Below, in pieces: positions 24,303 to 35,423 of a stretch of 64,000 nucleotides of DNA (its first letter is position 1; each line of letters opens with the position of its first letter). The notes below the pieces were generated by a model. That model saw only the letters and a program-made list of their open reading frames with translations, had not been told where the DNA came from and made no database searches. A program made the translations under genes and the position numbers. Origin of the DNA: Eunapius fragilis (Eukaryota; Porifera; Demospongiae; Spongillida; Spongillidae); assembly GCA_963681505.1 (NCBI GenBank), contig OY811987.1:2666124-2730123 (forward strand), given 5' to 3'.

Positions 24303-24584
24303 TCATGTTGTTAATAATGTACATAGAATTGAGGCGTAGTAAGACTGTGGGAATGAGGTCAATAGCATGGTAAAAATTAAGGTTTCTATGGCAACGGAGG
24401 AAGGTTTCCTCAGTCTGCATGGGTATTCTTCGTAGACATACCTCCCAGCCTTTGCTCTTGTGCAGTTGAGCGAACCGTTGAGTGGTGGTGTGCCATCTTC
24501 AACATCAGAGAGAGATACATAAGACATCATCCATCCCATCACTAACCCCAGCTACACCCACTACCCATGGTGGGATCTCGGGAT
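24303..24584. other. 3' flank of the TRIM gene with a segment repeated at 25740
   Basis: The stretch about 24475-24512 (GTTGAGTGGTGGTGTGCC and CTTCAACATCAGAGAGA) recurs at about 25748-25785. The minus strand of both reads SDVEDGTPPLNG or SDVEEGTPPLNG. Meaning unknown. Confidence 0.35.
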
Positions 24585-24838
24585 GAGAGAGCTAGCCAAT
24601 GATACATGAGGGGGCTAGCCAATGATACATGAGGGGGCTAGCCAATGATACATGAGGGGGGCTAGCCAATGATACATGAGGGGGGCTAGCCAATGATACA
24701 TGAGGGGGGCTAGCCAATGATACATGAGGGGGCTAGCCAATGATACATGAGGGGGGCTAGCCAATGATACATGAGGGGGGCTAGCTAATGATACATGAGG
24801 GGGCTAGCCAATGATGCATGAGGGGGCTGGCCAATGAG
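24585..24838. repeat. Minisatellite, 23-25 bp unit (GCTAGCCAATGATACATGAG)
   Basis: About ten units of GCTAGCCAATGATACATGAG followed by 4-6 G. Length changes fall mainly in the G run. Confidence 0.92.
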
Positions 24839-25060
24839 AGCTACTATAGCTCGTCCATCCAAAAAGATGCTATAGTTGTGCACTCCATGACTACCTCCAG
24901 CTGGTAGAGACATTCTTCACATCTGGATCACTGATGGAGACACCGTTAAGGTCCACAATTGGGATGGGCCTGGCATCTTCACAGTAAGTGATTATGTAGG
25001 TGGGGCCAGGAACTGAGGTTCAGAGGTGGGTCCAGAGGTGGGTCCAGAGCTGGAAATCAG

Positions 25061-25291
25061 CATCAACACCAGACCCATGACCTTATCAATAACCTCACCC
25101 ACGGGATCCACCTAGCCATCTTCTGTGTGGTGGTCAATGCCATCATCCTGGTGGTGGTGTTCTACTGTTATCACCAGTACAAGCTCAAGAGCCAAATGAA
25201 AGAAGCACTTCATGTTGTCCAGAGATGGAAGGACACCTATGCCCCTGGGAAAGCATTTAAGAAGGATGATGGAGATTCCAAGGTTTGGTGA
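25061..25291 (+). CDS. Putative terminal exon: membrane anchor plus cytoplasmic tail
   Basis: Open frame after an acceptor-like AAATCAG at 25060, ending in TGA. It reads a short polar lead, one hydrophobic segment (LAIFCVVVNAIILVVVFYCY) and a charged tail (YKLKSQMKEALHVVQRWKDT), 76 aa. It may be the last exon of a type I membrane protein whose earlier exons are not seen; a possible short exon ending in GTAAGT lies at about 24910-24983. Minus frames at 25390-25910 overlap the following spacer and are not supported. Confidence 0.35.
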   Translation, partial: HQHQTHDLINNLTHGIHLAIFCVVVNAIILVVVFYCYHQYKLKSQMKEALHVVQRWKDTYAPGKAFKKDDGDSKVW

Positions 25292-26150
25292 AAGGACACC
25301 TGTCGGTCTGGGGACCTATGTCGTATGAATAAATTTATTCAGAGCGTTATATCCGTATGGGCAGTGTCGCATGACTCTGCCCTTGGATACTACCCGACGA
25401 CAGGAAATTTGCAAAGTCCACGTCTGTTATAATGGCGGAGCCGTTCCTTACCCTGGGATCCAATCAAGATTCTGATCATTACAAGGTTTTGTGCTCTGAA
25501 GACAGTCATTTGTAGTCGATCCATCAGACCAGAGAGATCTGTAGCACCAGACATGTACCCTGGAAGAAAATATAGAATACCAAAGACCATTAAGTCTGGG
25601 GACTGGCATCTATGGGTCCAGATCTACAATACCTGTAATAAATAATGTTGCCATAGCAATGTGGGAGGTAGGCCACACCCACTGCTGCTGTAGGGTGCAG
25701 TTGAGGGGGAGGGACCATCCCAACTCTGCCCCCCACTTGGGGTGTACCGTTGAGTGGTGGTGTGCCTTCTTCAACATCAGAGAGAACTGCTGAGATGTTC
25801 AGAGACGTGAAGGTAGTCTGGTCCTCCAGAACACGTATATCACAGCTGGGGAGAGTGGTTGAGGAACAGCACACGGATGTAGATGGTAGCTGTCTGGCAC
25901 TTAGGGACATTTCAGGGGACCATTAGGTCTGGGGACCTGGCTGGCATCCTTCCAGCAACTGCCATTCCTGATGTAGAAAATCATCCTCTGTTGCCACAGC
26001 TACGCTTATTATTACCATGTTTCAGTTCAACCATAAGCCTCAATTCCATACACTATATTGTATACAACATGACATCATCATTACATCACCACTACATAGA
26101 GTACTTCAATACATGTATGTATGTACTTAAGTAAGCAGTCCTATTGGCCC
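25292..26150. other. Intergenic, no gene supported
   Basis: Contains three scattered copies of a GGTCTGGGGACCT-like motif (25298, 25595, 25925) and the segment shared with 24475. No splice-consistent coding region seen. Confidence 0.3.
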
Positions 26151-26740
26151 AAAAGCTCTGGCTAGAATGGCCCTTGCAATGGCCCTCATCAGGGTTATAT
26201 TTAGTGTCCATAGAGGCTACCGATAACTTTAATTTAGACTTTGGTTGTGATGAGTCAGTAGCCAGATGAGGTGCCAATCGTGAAAATGTCTGCTTTGCAT
26301 CTTGACCCCAATTCCCGTATGTCTCCACAGCAATGGGAACACATGCCCAATCCAACTCTTGGCACTTTATATCATTGGCTATGTGCTTTCGGGTTTCTGC
26401 AGCTAGAGCTGCTGCCCCAGCCACCTGACTAGCCTCACCTAGAAAGACTGGGCAGAGTGGAGAAGTAACAGTAATGTCAAATGCTGCTGGCTTTCCTCTT
26501 TCCCACCCTTCTACAAGCACATCAGCAGGACGAGAATGGTTGTGGTCAGGAGTGAGCCCACTGTACCCATCTCAATTCTCACTGGAAAATGGGCAAGCTT
26601 CTGCAAATACATGCACCCAAGTCCTCAGTTGGTTGTGCCGAATCACTGCATCTACACCTCGCTTACAGGAAACTGCACGATGGCCAAGAGGGTCAAGAGC
26701 AACTTCAGGACAACGAGAACTCAGGGAACCTCCTGAGGTA
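26150..26740 (-). mobile_element. LINE C-terminal fragment, minus strand
   Basis: On the minus strand: ALDPLGH of the zinc-knuckle region, DHNHSRPADVLVEGWERG (PD motif), KPAAFDITVTSPL, LGEASQVAGAAALAAETRK, CVPIAVETYGNWGQDAKQTF. Same family and order as 45848-47094. Middle frames change and the end is lost. Confidence 0.7.
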
Positions 26741-26872
26741 TCCATACTTAATATTATTATTATATCCGTAATTAGGCCCTATAGAGTATCTACGCTGATC
26801 ATTCCTGTCTATCATGGCATAAATATTCTGAAATAGTTCTAGAACAGAGATAGGCTTTGCTGAACGGTCTTT

Positions 26873-28014
26873 TAAATTGGTTACAAGTAAAGAAAAACAT
26901 TCTCTAACGAGAAAGTTGATGGGATATAGGAATTGGAGGCAATGGTGGTGTAAAAAGGAAGGGAACAAGGTTTTGGGAAAAGGAAAATGAGACAAAAATC
27001 CTATATTTAACACTTCTTTTGGTTCTGTTACATTTACACGTGCTAAATATAGGATTTTTGTCTCCGACATTTTCCTATTCCCAAAACCTTGTTCCCTTCC
27101 TTTTTACACCACCATTGCCTCCAATTCCTATATCCCACCAACTTTCTCGTTAGAGAATGTTTTTCTTTACTTGTTTTTTCTATTTTTAATTTTATTGTCG
27201 ATGATTTCTGCAAATACTGGCAAGTGCTCACAAGTTATAGTTATAACGTAGCCTCTTTAATTGAAGAATGGGCACCTATGCAGCCCCCCGCACTTCAATT
27301 ACCGTCACGAGCAAACGCCCGCTTTTGTTAAAGATCAGCAATTGTACCGAAGCGGGAGGACTCTAACTCGTCGACTGTCTCGATTTGGAGGTATTCCTCT
27401 CGTCGTTTAGTTCTCCTCTTTTGTTGACATGAAGGCATTTTGACAAAAAAAACTTCGCTAGCCGGCCAAAAGTGGTGAAAACTGCGATCAAATGAAAAAA
27501 CTGCGATCAAATGAAAATCTCACCTGTTCTAACGCTGCACAATTCTAATTATACGTGAATGTTGCCATGGGAACGCTTTATTTTAGCACACCGCATTACG
27601 TAATGATTGCGTATGTCAGTTTCATGCTTTACTGATACCTGAAGATGTCCTTCCATGAGATTCTAAAGCGATTGGTATAATTTGCGCTCATTTAAACCAT
27701 TCCTATCCCGAGTTATGCTCACCCGAGAAGAATTAGAAGACGACGACGACGACGACGACGACGGAGAAGAATTGGCCTGGGGACGTGGAAAAACACGAGC
27801 GTTTTTGTTCTCTTTAAAAAAACAGTTTGAAGACTGGAACAAAACATTAAAATGACCATCTTTGCCTTCTGGTTCGATAGCAACAAAGAGCTAAACTATC
27901 CGTTTCTTGATACGCGAGTTATACGCGGGTCGCGTTTTTAAAATGATATTCACGACCCGGGTCAATTACTATATAGGAACTACTACCGTAGTTCCTGATA
28001 TACGCTGCTCATTT
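26873..28014 (-). mobile_element. Composite foldback element, copy 2
   Basis: Foldback at about 26876-27176 with arms ending ACAAGTAAAG, a remnant of the basic protein start (MPSCQQKRRTKRREEYLQ, minus, from about 27440), a GAC/GTC trinucleotide run at about 27739-27763, the conserved leader with ATAACTCGGGATAGGAA, and the terminal hairpin at 27990-28009 (arms GGAACTAC, loop GGTA on the minus strand). Same order and orientation as copy 1. Truncated protein; broken. Confidence 0.65.
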
Positions 28015-28116
28015 TGGTTCATTTGAAGGTAAATGCGATTGATGAATAAATGCCAACAAAAAAAATGAATCCACTGTCAAAGCAAAGGAAGAGAAAATTA
28101 AGGGTGGAATGAATAA

Positions 28117-28449
28117 TCAGTACATATATCTCATTCTTATGCACCCACTCCTCACACACAAGAAGAATTTACCATCACAGTTGGGAAGTGTGCACGAGAA
28201 GACCAATTCAACACATTCGGTATGGAACCATGTTAAGTTGTGACAGTTTTCACATAATGATTGAACCATGTATCCATATGTGTCTGGCATCAAACATGTG
28301 CAATAAACATCAATTTTCTCAGTGTATAGGTTTTTCCTTTTTGCGGCAATCGACCGCACAGTCAGACACATCCGCCGCAAAGCTCGCGCGCTTGTGTCCT
28401 TGTGATACCCCGAGGGGTACGTTCCAGAAGACCCCAGAAAGCTGAACAT
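28117..28449 (-). pseudogene. PHD-finger-like fragment
   Basis: 110-codon minus frame with VYCTCLMPDTYGYMVQ, CENC, WFHTECVEL and two later CxxC-like pairs. This is the layout of the divergent PHD finger (YCxCRMP ... MVQCD ... WFHxxC) often found at the end of repeat-encoded proteins in sponges and corals. The first zinc pair is present but the spacing between later ligands is disturbed. No upstream exon assigned; probably the relic of an element-borne gene. Confidence 0.4.
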
Positions 28450-28759
28450 GTAATCGTACTCTTCATACGTCCATAAAGCTGATACTAAACACTAGCAGCT
28501 GCTCAACTAACGCACCACGTGCAACCTAAAAGGGCAGACTGGAGAAATAGGAGAGCGTCATCTATAGCGATTGGGCGGGCTGAGGAGAGTGGACAATTAC
28601 TGCGAAAGGGGGACATGCACAACCCGCTAGCGGATTATATGCATGTCCGGGGAGACAAAATCTGCTCCGATACCGGACCGGCGTTTCGACATTTTTTCGT
28701 GACTCTAACTGTCCCATATAGCTTTTAAAAGTATACAAGCACTTTAATATAAAGCTGCT
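28450..28759. other. Spacer, no feature assigned
   Basis: GTGCAACCTAAAAGGG at about 28517 also occurs at 29350 inside the lectin relic, so part of this spacer may be a further lectin fragment. Confidence 0.3.
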
Positions 28760-29440
28760 TCATGGATGTTCATCTACATGAGTACTGTCGCTCTGCTCTT
28801 TGGGATCTGCACTGAGTGCACAGGATGCTGGTCGAACATCAGCCGCTCAAAGTAGCAATCGTCTCAAGTCTACTATATGGCCAATGCAACGTTCGTGGCT
28901 ATTGCAGATGAGCTAGGAATCGAAGAAGTAGCGAAATAGTTCTCGCATAAATCAATCTTATACCTGACGCATTCGTTGCATGTAAATTACCATTCAGAGA
29001 GGTGCAGGCTGACAGTCCGCTCTACGGTAGAGGAGGAGGGAGTGCTTTTAATACTCAAGGCCTCACATCAGTGAAGTCGATTCGCATTCGGTCTGGTTCG
29101 TTGATCGACTCAATTCAACCCGTTTATAGTAACGGACAAACTTCTGTATGCATGGGTACTACTGCGGCGGTGGAGGAACCCCAGCCCAAATCGATCCGGC
29201 TAAATGTGAGTGAAAAAATAGTTGCGATCTTTGGACGAAGCGGTGCATTGGTGGATAGCCTCACATTCGTAACCAACCTTGGGCGGATCTTCCGTCCGTA
29301 CGGAGGAGGTGCATGGAGGCAGCCCTTTCCAAGTATCCCAAGTACTACAGTGCAACCTAAAAGGGATCTACGGTCGTTCAGGAAGCCTGATAGATGCAAT
29401 TGGGTTCCATTGCTGAACACGGGTGCGTGGATCTATGTTA
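28760..29440 (+). pseudogene. Jacalin-like lectin gene relic
   Basis: Mannose/galactose-binding beta-prism fold. Readable in order: YGRGGGSAFNTQG, KSIRIRSGSLIDSIQPVY, a glycine-rich HGYYCGGGGT, EKIVAIFGRSGALVDSLTF, TNLGRIFRPYGGG, and LKGIYGRSGSLIDAIGF with a stop. These are the three Greek-key repeats of a jacalin domain. They lie in more than one frame, so the gene is broken in at least two places unless short introns are involved. Its 5' third is duplicated in inverted orientation at 18232-18560. Confidence 0.6.
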
Positions 29441-29744
29441 CTGCATGTATCAATTGCTGCATGCATGCAAGGTCCACATAGGTTGCTGCATGCATAATCT
29501 CTTTGTATTGGTTTATATATTGTTCGTTAATTGCATGTGCATGTAGCAGATGCGTATATCTTAAGCCAAATAATGGGGTTGAGGCAGCGAAAAGGAAACT
29601 ATAGCATCTTATTAAAAATTTTCCAGGAAGGAGCATCAAAGTTGACGCGTGCAATTAAAACGTGTATGGGTAATTAAAAACTGGAACTCCTTGATGGACA
29701 GACTAATTTCCAGTGCGTTAAAATAAATTTGTAGAGGGCAAGCG
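29441..29744. other. Spacer between the lectin relic and composite element copy 4
   Basis: TGCATG-rich; nothing recognised. Confidence 0.3.
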
Positions 29745-30347
29745 CATAATGACATTTTCCCTTACTATTATACAGACCCTTGTTTCCTTGCTTTTTACAC
29801 CACCATTGGCTTCAAATCCTATATATATCTCACCAACTTTCTCATCGATCATAGAGAATGTTTTTTGTTACTTGTTTAATTGATTTTTATCTCATATCTA
29901 ATTATATGCCTTGCACAGACTGTGCAGTTGATCGTAATTCATTTGCTACTGCTCCTGTAGTTGTCTGGTTTGGTATCAACAATTCTAAACATTCGGCCGT
30001 AATGGTACGAGTAGAGTTTAGTACGGCCCAAATCTAACGATACAATTACCAAAATATACCATCGACTATTTGATTACAGTAGGCACTCCTCCAGCCAATT
30101 CTGATTCTTTACATGTTGTCAAGGAGAAGGGGAGGATGCTAATTCCGGGGCTGGGTACGAGGACGGGCAGTACCCTTTTGTTCTCTACAACCGCGCGGTT
30201 TTGCGACATAAAGCAAACGACGAAACTACTAACTTTCGTCTTCTCGTTCAATTACAATAACTAGCTAAACGATCCGATTGTCAGGAGGCTCTTTATAAAC
30301 AGTTCGCGTGTTTTTAATTATATTCATAGCTGGGGTCAAATATTATC
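29745..30347 (-). mobile_element. Composite foldback element, copy 4 (half foldback, no hairpin), abutting GSTZ1
   Basis: Only one foldback arm is kept (29745-29881, ending TTACTTGTTT). The leader at about 30125-30347 is close to copy 1: GGTACGAGG, GGCAGTACCCTTTTGTTCTC, ACCGCGCGGTT, AACGATCCGAT, then GGGGTCAAAT. The terminal hairpin is absent, the element sequence fades at about 30347, and the GSTZ1 ATG is at 30359. Broken. Confidence 0.6.
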
Positions 30348-30358
30348 CGTTAACTAAA

Positions 30359-33300
30359 ATGGCGGAAAAGGTACTTGCTTCCTGCTCTCCCAGCAGGCAC
30401 AGTCGTGCTGTATTCACCCGTTTCCTCACTACCAGCCTGTTCTGCACTCTTATTTCAGAAGCTCTTGCTCGTGGCGAGTGCGCATCGGTAAGTTCATATA
30501 TGCACACCTACGTTTGGACGCGTATAGTAACTAATCTTATCGGCGATGGGAAACGCCCTTCACGTATTTACTAACATGTCTTTCAATGTTGCAGTTTTAG
30601 CGATGAAGGGGATTGAGTACGCGTACAGAGTGGTTAACCTCGTGAGCAACCATCATGTTAGTGCGATCCGCGCATGGCGCACGTGCTGTTAAGCGTCTGC
30701 TGCCGCCACCCACACGGTTTAGCTGGAGGACGCCTACGTGTCCCTGAATCCTCAATGTGTGGTACCCACGTTGGAGATCGACGGCCAAGTAATGACCCAA
30801 TCCGTAAGTTAACCCCTCGGCTCTGCGTCGGGAACGGGGACGAGGGTCCACACTGATCTGTTTGATGTCTTTGGTGTATTAACCCTGTCAACATTTTTGC
30901 AGCTAGCGATAATAGAATATCTTGATGAGACCAAAGGACCTCCTTATCTCCTCCCCAGGGATGACCCAGTCTTGAGACAGAAGGTAATTTCCATTGTCTA
31001 CCAGCCCACACATACCTTAATTAATCACACACTCCTACATCTACTAAAAACAGTTACTGGGAAGTGACATCAGTGGTCCTGGTAGTGTGTATATGAATTT
31101 GTATGGTGGGTGCAGTGTGATGAATGGCTTGTACATGTATCCATCTCTTGTAAGGTGTGTACCCACAGATTTCTTACTGGTGACATATATATATACAACT
31201 GTTACATTTGGAAAGCCCAGATGTGTCATTATACATGTGCTCCTTTGTTAAAACATCACATGCACACCAAGGTTACACACAACCCAGTAGACCCACACAT
31301 ACACACTCACGCAATCACATGTAGGTACAAGTGCTGTGTTATCAGTGCCGATCCACCCATGCCTGTAGGTGCGTGCAGTTGCCAATGTAATTGCTTGTGA
31401 CATCCAGCCAATTCAAGTGAGTTGCTGTGTGCTTGTGTGTAGATGTGGATATGTGTACATGTGCATGTGTTGATGAGGATATGTGTTGATGAGAGTATGT
31501 GTGCCTGAAAAGCCCCTTTCAAAATAGTCACAGTAAAAACTTCAGTGATAACATTGGATGTGGTGGGGGGTATAAACATTGGAGGGTGGGAGGGTACTAG
31601 TCTACATGCAATGCACTATCCAGGCTCACATTATGATGGTCTGGCTTTGTCTCGTACCCAGACGCAGATTCCCTACAGCTGCGGATGGATTACATCACCA
31701 CTACATGGAAAGTGGACCTAGTGGTGATGTAATCCATCCACAGCTGTAGGGAATCTGGGTCTGGGTACGAGACTAGGTCTGGCTGTCTGGTTAGTACTAA
31801 AGTCTGCGACACCATCGAGGAAGTAAAAATTATGCATTCTTTCAAAGGTGTCTTTGTTGTCTAAATAATAGGTTAGACGTATTATTTTCCGCAGACCATC
31901 TCGTATTAAAATTCAGTGAGTTAAATACTAATGAGTGAGACTATTATTGACGATAATTAACAAGTAGCGCGTGTGGTCACTAATGAAATTCACATGAAAA
32001 CACTTCGAAATGTTTACATAACTCAAACGAATAAGTGTGAATGTATTACATTTCGTCCGCAAGAGTCATATACAAAGGGGCCTCTTGGAGCAAGAACAAA
32101 TAAAGGTACATGGAGCGGCCCTTATCTAACACTAAGCAAACTATGGTTCTGAACAGTTATTTTAGCGAGAACTGTTAAAGGTGGCGCCAGTAATGAGGCT
32201 AAAAAGTAAGGAATGCATTCTTGAAAATCAAACAGACAGTGTAAAAGCAGAAGATGAGATATTGTATATTTAGAGGTATCAATACATGTAGAATCAAAAT
32301 ATTATTCTTTATTTTGGATGCGGTACAAAATAATGGTCGAATTGAATAAATATTTTAAAAGTACCCCCTGTTAACTTGGAAATTTTTGACTAATTGTTAA
32401 GCTGCACAAGGTTTATTTTTATAGTCAACATAGCTATACATTGTGGTATTGTGGGCATGAATTTAATATTTTCATTAAGAAGCCATTTACATCCTGGATG
32501 GTGTCACTGACTTTAATGCCTCAGCATAGTACAGAACTTCATCTCAGAGGTCATCCAGAGAACCAGGAAGGAGGAGGTGTGGTCCTCACCAGGGGACTTC
32601 ATGCAGAGCAAGTTCTGCACGGCTAAGCTGAACCTCGCCGGAAATTCTTTTAATAATGCCACCACCTATAACCTCACTTGATTTTTTTTTTGTGAGGCCA
32701 CTTGTCATTTGCAACCAATCCTGACCCACTAAACTTACCCTCCTTTCCTGGTCTTGGTAACTTATTCCATTTACCTTTATATATCTTCCAAAGTGACTTT
32801 TGAATGTCTTGTCTAGTAGATGTGTCCATTGATGAAAGGCACAACATCACCACACCTCTCCTTTATGCCTGTGCTTTCTGTTCAGTTTGTCTATTGTCTC
32901 TTCAGACAAGGTGTTTAATTAATCCCATGCAACTTGAGGACTTGGTACTTCCAACGTCCGTGGTCTTTAACCCCTTGCACCATTTCTCTTGGACCACCTC
33001 CCATGCCATGGCCAATTTGTACTGCCTTATAAGTCATAGTCAGTTTGGTTAGTATAGCCTCCTTTGAAGTATTCTTGGTGTGTACACTTACCTGTATGCA
33101 TGTACTCCAATACTGCCTCCCCATTGCTGCCTTGGTTGTGCTGGATGTTCCAAAATGGCCAGACACTTTGGCTCAAAGAGTACTAGCCAAGTGGTCCCTG
33201 TGGGGACATCTCTAGCCAAGTGGTCCCTGTGGGGACATCTCTAGCCAAGTGGTCCCTGTGGGGACATCTCTAGCCAAGTGGTCCCTGTGGGGACATCTCT

Positions 33301-34871
33301 AGCCAAGTGGTCCCTGTGGGGACATCTCTAGCCAAGTGGTCCCTGTGGGGACATCTCTAGCCAAGTGGTCCCTGTGGGGACATCTCTAGCCAAGTGGTCC
33401 CTGTGGGGACATCTCTAGCCAAGTGGTCCTTTTGTGCTGTGATGAAGTATCTCCTAGGCAAGAAATACCTCAGGACTGCTGCCATTCATGTTCAGTAGTA
33501 CTGCTACTGGGTATGCAATTCCTATCACTTCTTGCAGTCGATATTTTGCCAGATGGTGCCATTACCACCCTTGGTTACCAGTGCAAAATACTGACATGGG
33601 GATTTGCAGCATCACAGTACACGTGCAGCATACCCAGGAATACATAGTTCACCTCTTGTGCTGGTGTGCATATCAGCAACAATGCAGAGTTGATATCAGG
33701 TGAGAGATCACTTGATCATGTTTCTCTTAACAGAACCTGAAAGTCCTTAAGTATGTTGGTGAGGACAAGAAGGCAGAGTGGGCCAGATACTGGATTGAGA
33801 GGGGCCTTCAAGGTCAGTGGGCACTGGATAGAGAGGGGCCTTCAAGGTCAGTGGGCACTGGATAGAGAGGGGCCTTCAAGGTCAGTGGGCACTGGATAGA
33901 GAGGGGGCCTTCAAGGTCAGTGGGTACTGGATAGAGAGGGGCCTTCAAGGTCAGTGGGTACTGGATAGAGAGGGGCCTTCAAGGTCAGTGGGTACTGGAT
34001 AGAGAGGGGCCTTCAAGGTCAGTAGGTACTGGATAGAGAGGGGCCTTCAAGATCAGTGGGTACTGGATAGAGAGGGGCCTTCATGGTCAGTGGGTACTGG
34101 ATAGAGAGGGGCCTTCAAGGTCAGTGGGTACTGGATAGAGAGGGGCCTTCATGGTCAGTGGGTACTGGATAGAGAGGGGCCTTCAAGGTCAGTGGGTACT
34201 GGATAGAGAGGGGCCTTCAAGGTCAGTGGGTACTGGATAGAGAGGGGCCTTCATGGTCAGTGGGTACTGGATAGAGAGGGGCCTTCAAGGTCAGTGGGTA
34301 CTGGATAGAGAGGGGCCTTCAAGGTCAGTGGGTACTGGATAGAGAGGGGCCTTCATGGTCAGTGGGTACTGGATAGAGAGGGGCCTTCATGGTCAGTGGG
34401 TACTGGATAGAGAGGGGCCTTCATGGTCAGTGGGTACTGGATAGAGAGGGGCCTTCAAGGTCAGTGGGTACTGGATAGAGAGGGGCCTTCATGGTCAGTG
34501 GGTACTGGATAGAGAGGGGACGTCAAAGTCAGTGGGTACTGGATAGAGAGGGGCCTTCAAGGTCAGTGGGTACTGGATAGAGAGGGGCCTTAGAATTTGA
34601 TGAATTAGGACAAAAAAAAAACTGAAGTGTAATTATGGAATCATCTACGTAACATGGCACACATTTCATTCATACCATGTTTTCACATGTGCACACAAAT
34701 GTAGGTCTAGAGAAACTGCTTGTTAAGACGGCTGGAAAGTACTCTGTGGGAGATGAGGTGGGTGTGGCTTAATGCTGGCAGCACAAACTAATAACTTGCT
34801 ATCATCTCAAACGTTTTGAAGGTTACATTGGCAGATGTGTGTCTTGTGCCACAGATGTACAACGCTGTGCG

Positions 34872-34907
<36 letters not shown>

Positions 34908-35313
34908 GCAGTATGTGTGTGTGCGGTGTGTGTGTATGTATGTGTGTGTGTGTGCGGTATGTGTGTGTGTGGTGTGTGTGTGTGTGCGGTGTGTGTGTAT
35001 GTGCAGTATGTGTGTGTGTGGTGTGTGCGGTATGAGTGTGTAGTGTGTGTGTGTGTGTGTGCAGTGTGTGTATGTGTGTGTGGTATGAGTGTGGTGTGTG
35101 TGTGTATGTGTGTGGTATGAGTGTGTGTGGTGTGTGGTGTGTGTGTGTGTATTACCCTCTATATTCTTTGCTCGTGTGGTCCACAGGTTCAAGGTGGACT
35201 TAACCCCATTCCCGACCATCAATCGTATCACTGCAGCTCTGAAGGAGTTAAAGGCTTTCCAGGTGTCAGCCCCCTCAGAACAGCCTGATTGCCCGCCTGA
35301 ACTGAAAAACTAG
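30359..35313 (+). CDS. GSTZ1: Maleylacetoacetate isomerase / glutathione S-transferase zeta, complete, 10 exons
   Basis: Glutathione-dependent isomerisation of maleylacetoacetate to fumarylacetoacetate, the next-to-last step of Tyr/Phe breakdown, in cytosol. Exons: 30359-30370, 30436-30487, 30595-30656, 30723-30803, 30903-30983, 31369-31416, 33734-33812, 34705-34757, 34822-34871, 35187-35313. All borders are GT-AG and all phases match, giving 214 aa (human 216). Key blocks: MAEK|PVLHSYFRSSCSWRVRI with the catalytic SSCSWR motif, MKGIEYAYRVVNL, VVPTLEIDG, QS|LAIIEYLDET (glutathione-contacting Gln-Ser), VGDEVTLADVCLVPQ, FKVDLTPFPTI. Exon 1 is only 12 bases. A longer frame starting at the same ATG and running into intron 1 is not the gene. 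Intron 7 begins with a 34-bp array made from the exon-7 end and its donor. Intron 6 holds a small foldback and a 29-bp minisatellite. The promoter side is composite element copy 4. Confidence 0.95.
31647..31775. mobile_element. Small Mutator-like foldback (MITE) with 9-bp target duplication
   Basis: 129-bp near-perfect inverted repeat with ends TTGTCTCGTACCCAGAC and GTCTGGGTACGAGACTA. Flanked by the perfect 9-bp direct repeat GGTCTGGCT at 31638-31646 and 31776-31784. A second copy is at 42631-42747. The 9-bp duplication points to Mutator-like (MULE) mobilisation. No coding capacity. Confidence 0.85.
33179..33427. repeat. Minisatellite, 29 bp unit
   Basis: Eight to nine almost identical units of AGCCAAGTGGTCCCTGTGGG plus GACATCTCT, in GSTZ1 intron 6. 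Near-identity suggests recent expansion. Confidence 0.93.
33790..34592. repeat. 34-bp minisatellite built from GSTZ1 exon-7 end plus its 5' splice site
   Basis: Each unit reads ACTGGATAGAGAGGGGCC, then TTCAAG or TTCATG, then GTCAGTGGGT. The first unit is the real exon end (TGGATTGAGAGGGGCC TTCAAG) with donor GTCAGT at 33813. The last GTCAGT is at about 34562, 22 periods downstream, and nearly all units keep GTCAGT. One unit has an extra G and one has GATCAG. Confidence 0.93.
34872..35153. repeat. (TG)n-rich intron 9 of GSTZ1
   Basis: About 280 bases of TG with GTATG and GCGG breaks starting directly at the donor GTATGTG at 34872. The frames across it on both strands are by-products. Confidence 0.9.
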
Positions 35314-35423
35314 GTGCAATTGGATGCCAGTTGTGACCAGTAGTTGATTTCTTTTTAGTGTACATCGTCTTTTAACTATTAAATTATGTTTAAGACCGTA
35401 GTATCGGAACCGGACAAGTTATT

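Larger units (their letters stand above)
31417..33733. other. GSTZ1 intron 6
   Basis: 2.3 kb. It contains the foldback at 31647-31775 and the 29-bp array at 33179-33425. A 32530-32690 frame (QNFISEVIQRTRKEEVWSSP) and a minus frame at 32915-33166 look protein-like but match nothing I know and have no splice partners. Possibly old element sequence. Confidence 0.5.

Noticed and set aside
30308-30574. 88-codon frame beginning MFLIIFIAGV over GSTZ1 exons 1-2
   Set aside because: It reads intron 1; the spliced frame gives the exact GSTZ N-terminus MAEK-PVLHSYFRSSCSWR.
32441-33166. Protein-like frames in GSTZ1 intron 6
   Set aside because: No recognisable domain and no phase-consistent splice partners; the GSTZ1 exon in this interval is the 48-base one at 31369-31416.
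33790-34592. Regular 34-bp repeats look at first glance like a CRISPR array
   Set aside because: No unique spacers; units are contiguous and derive from the GSTZ1 exon/donor, and the genome is animal. The same applies to the 28-bp array at 5938-6306.
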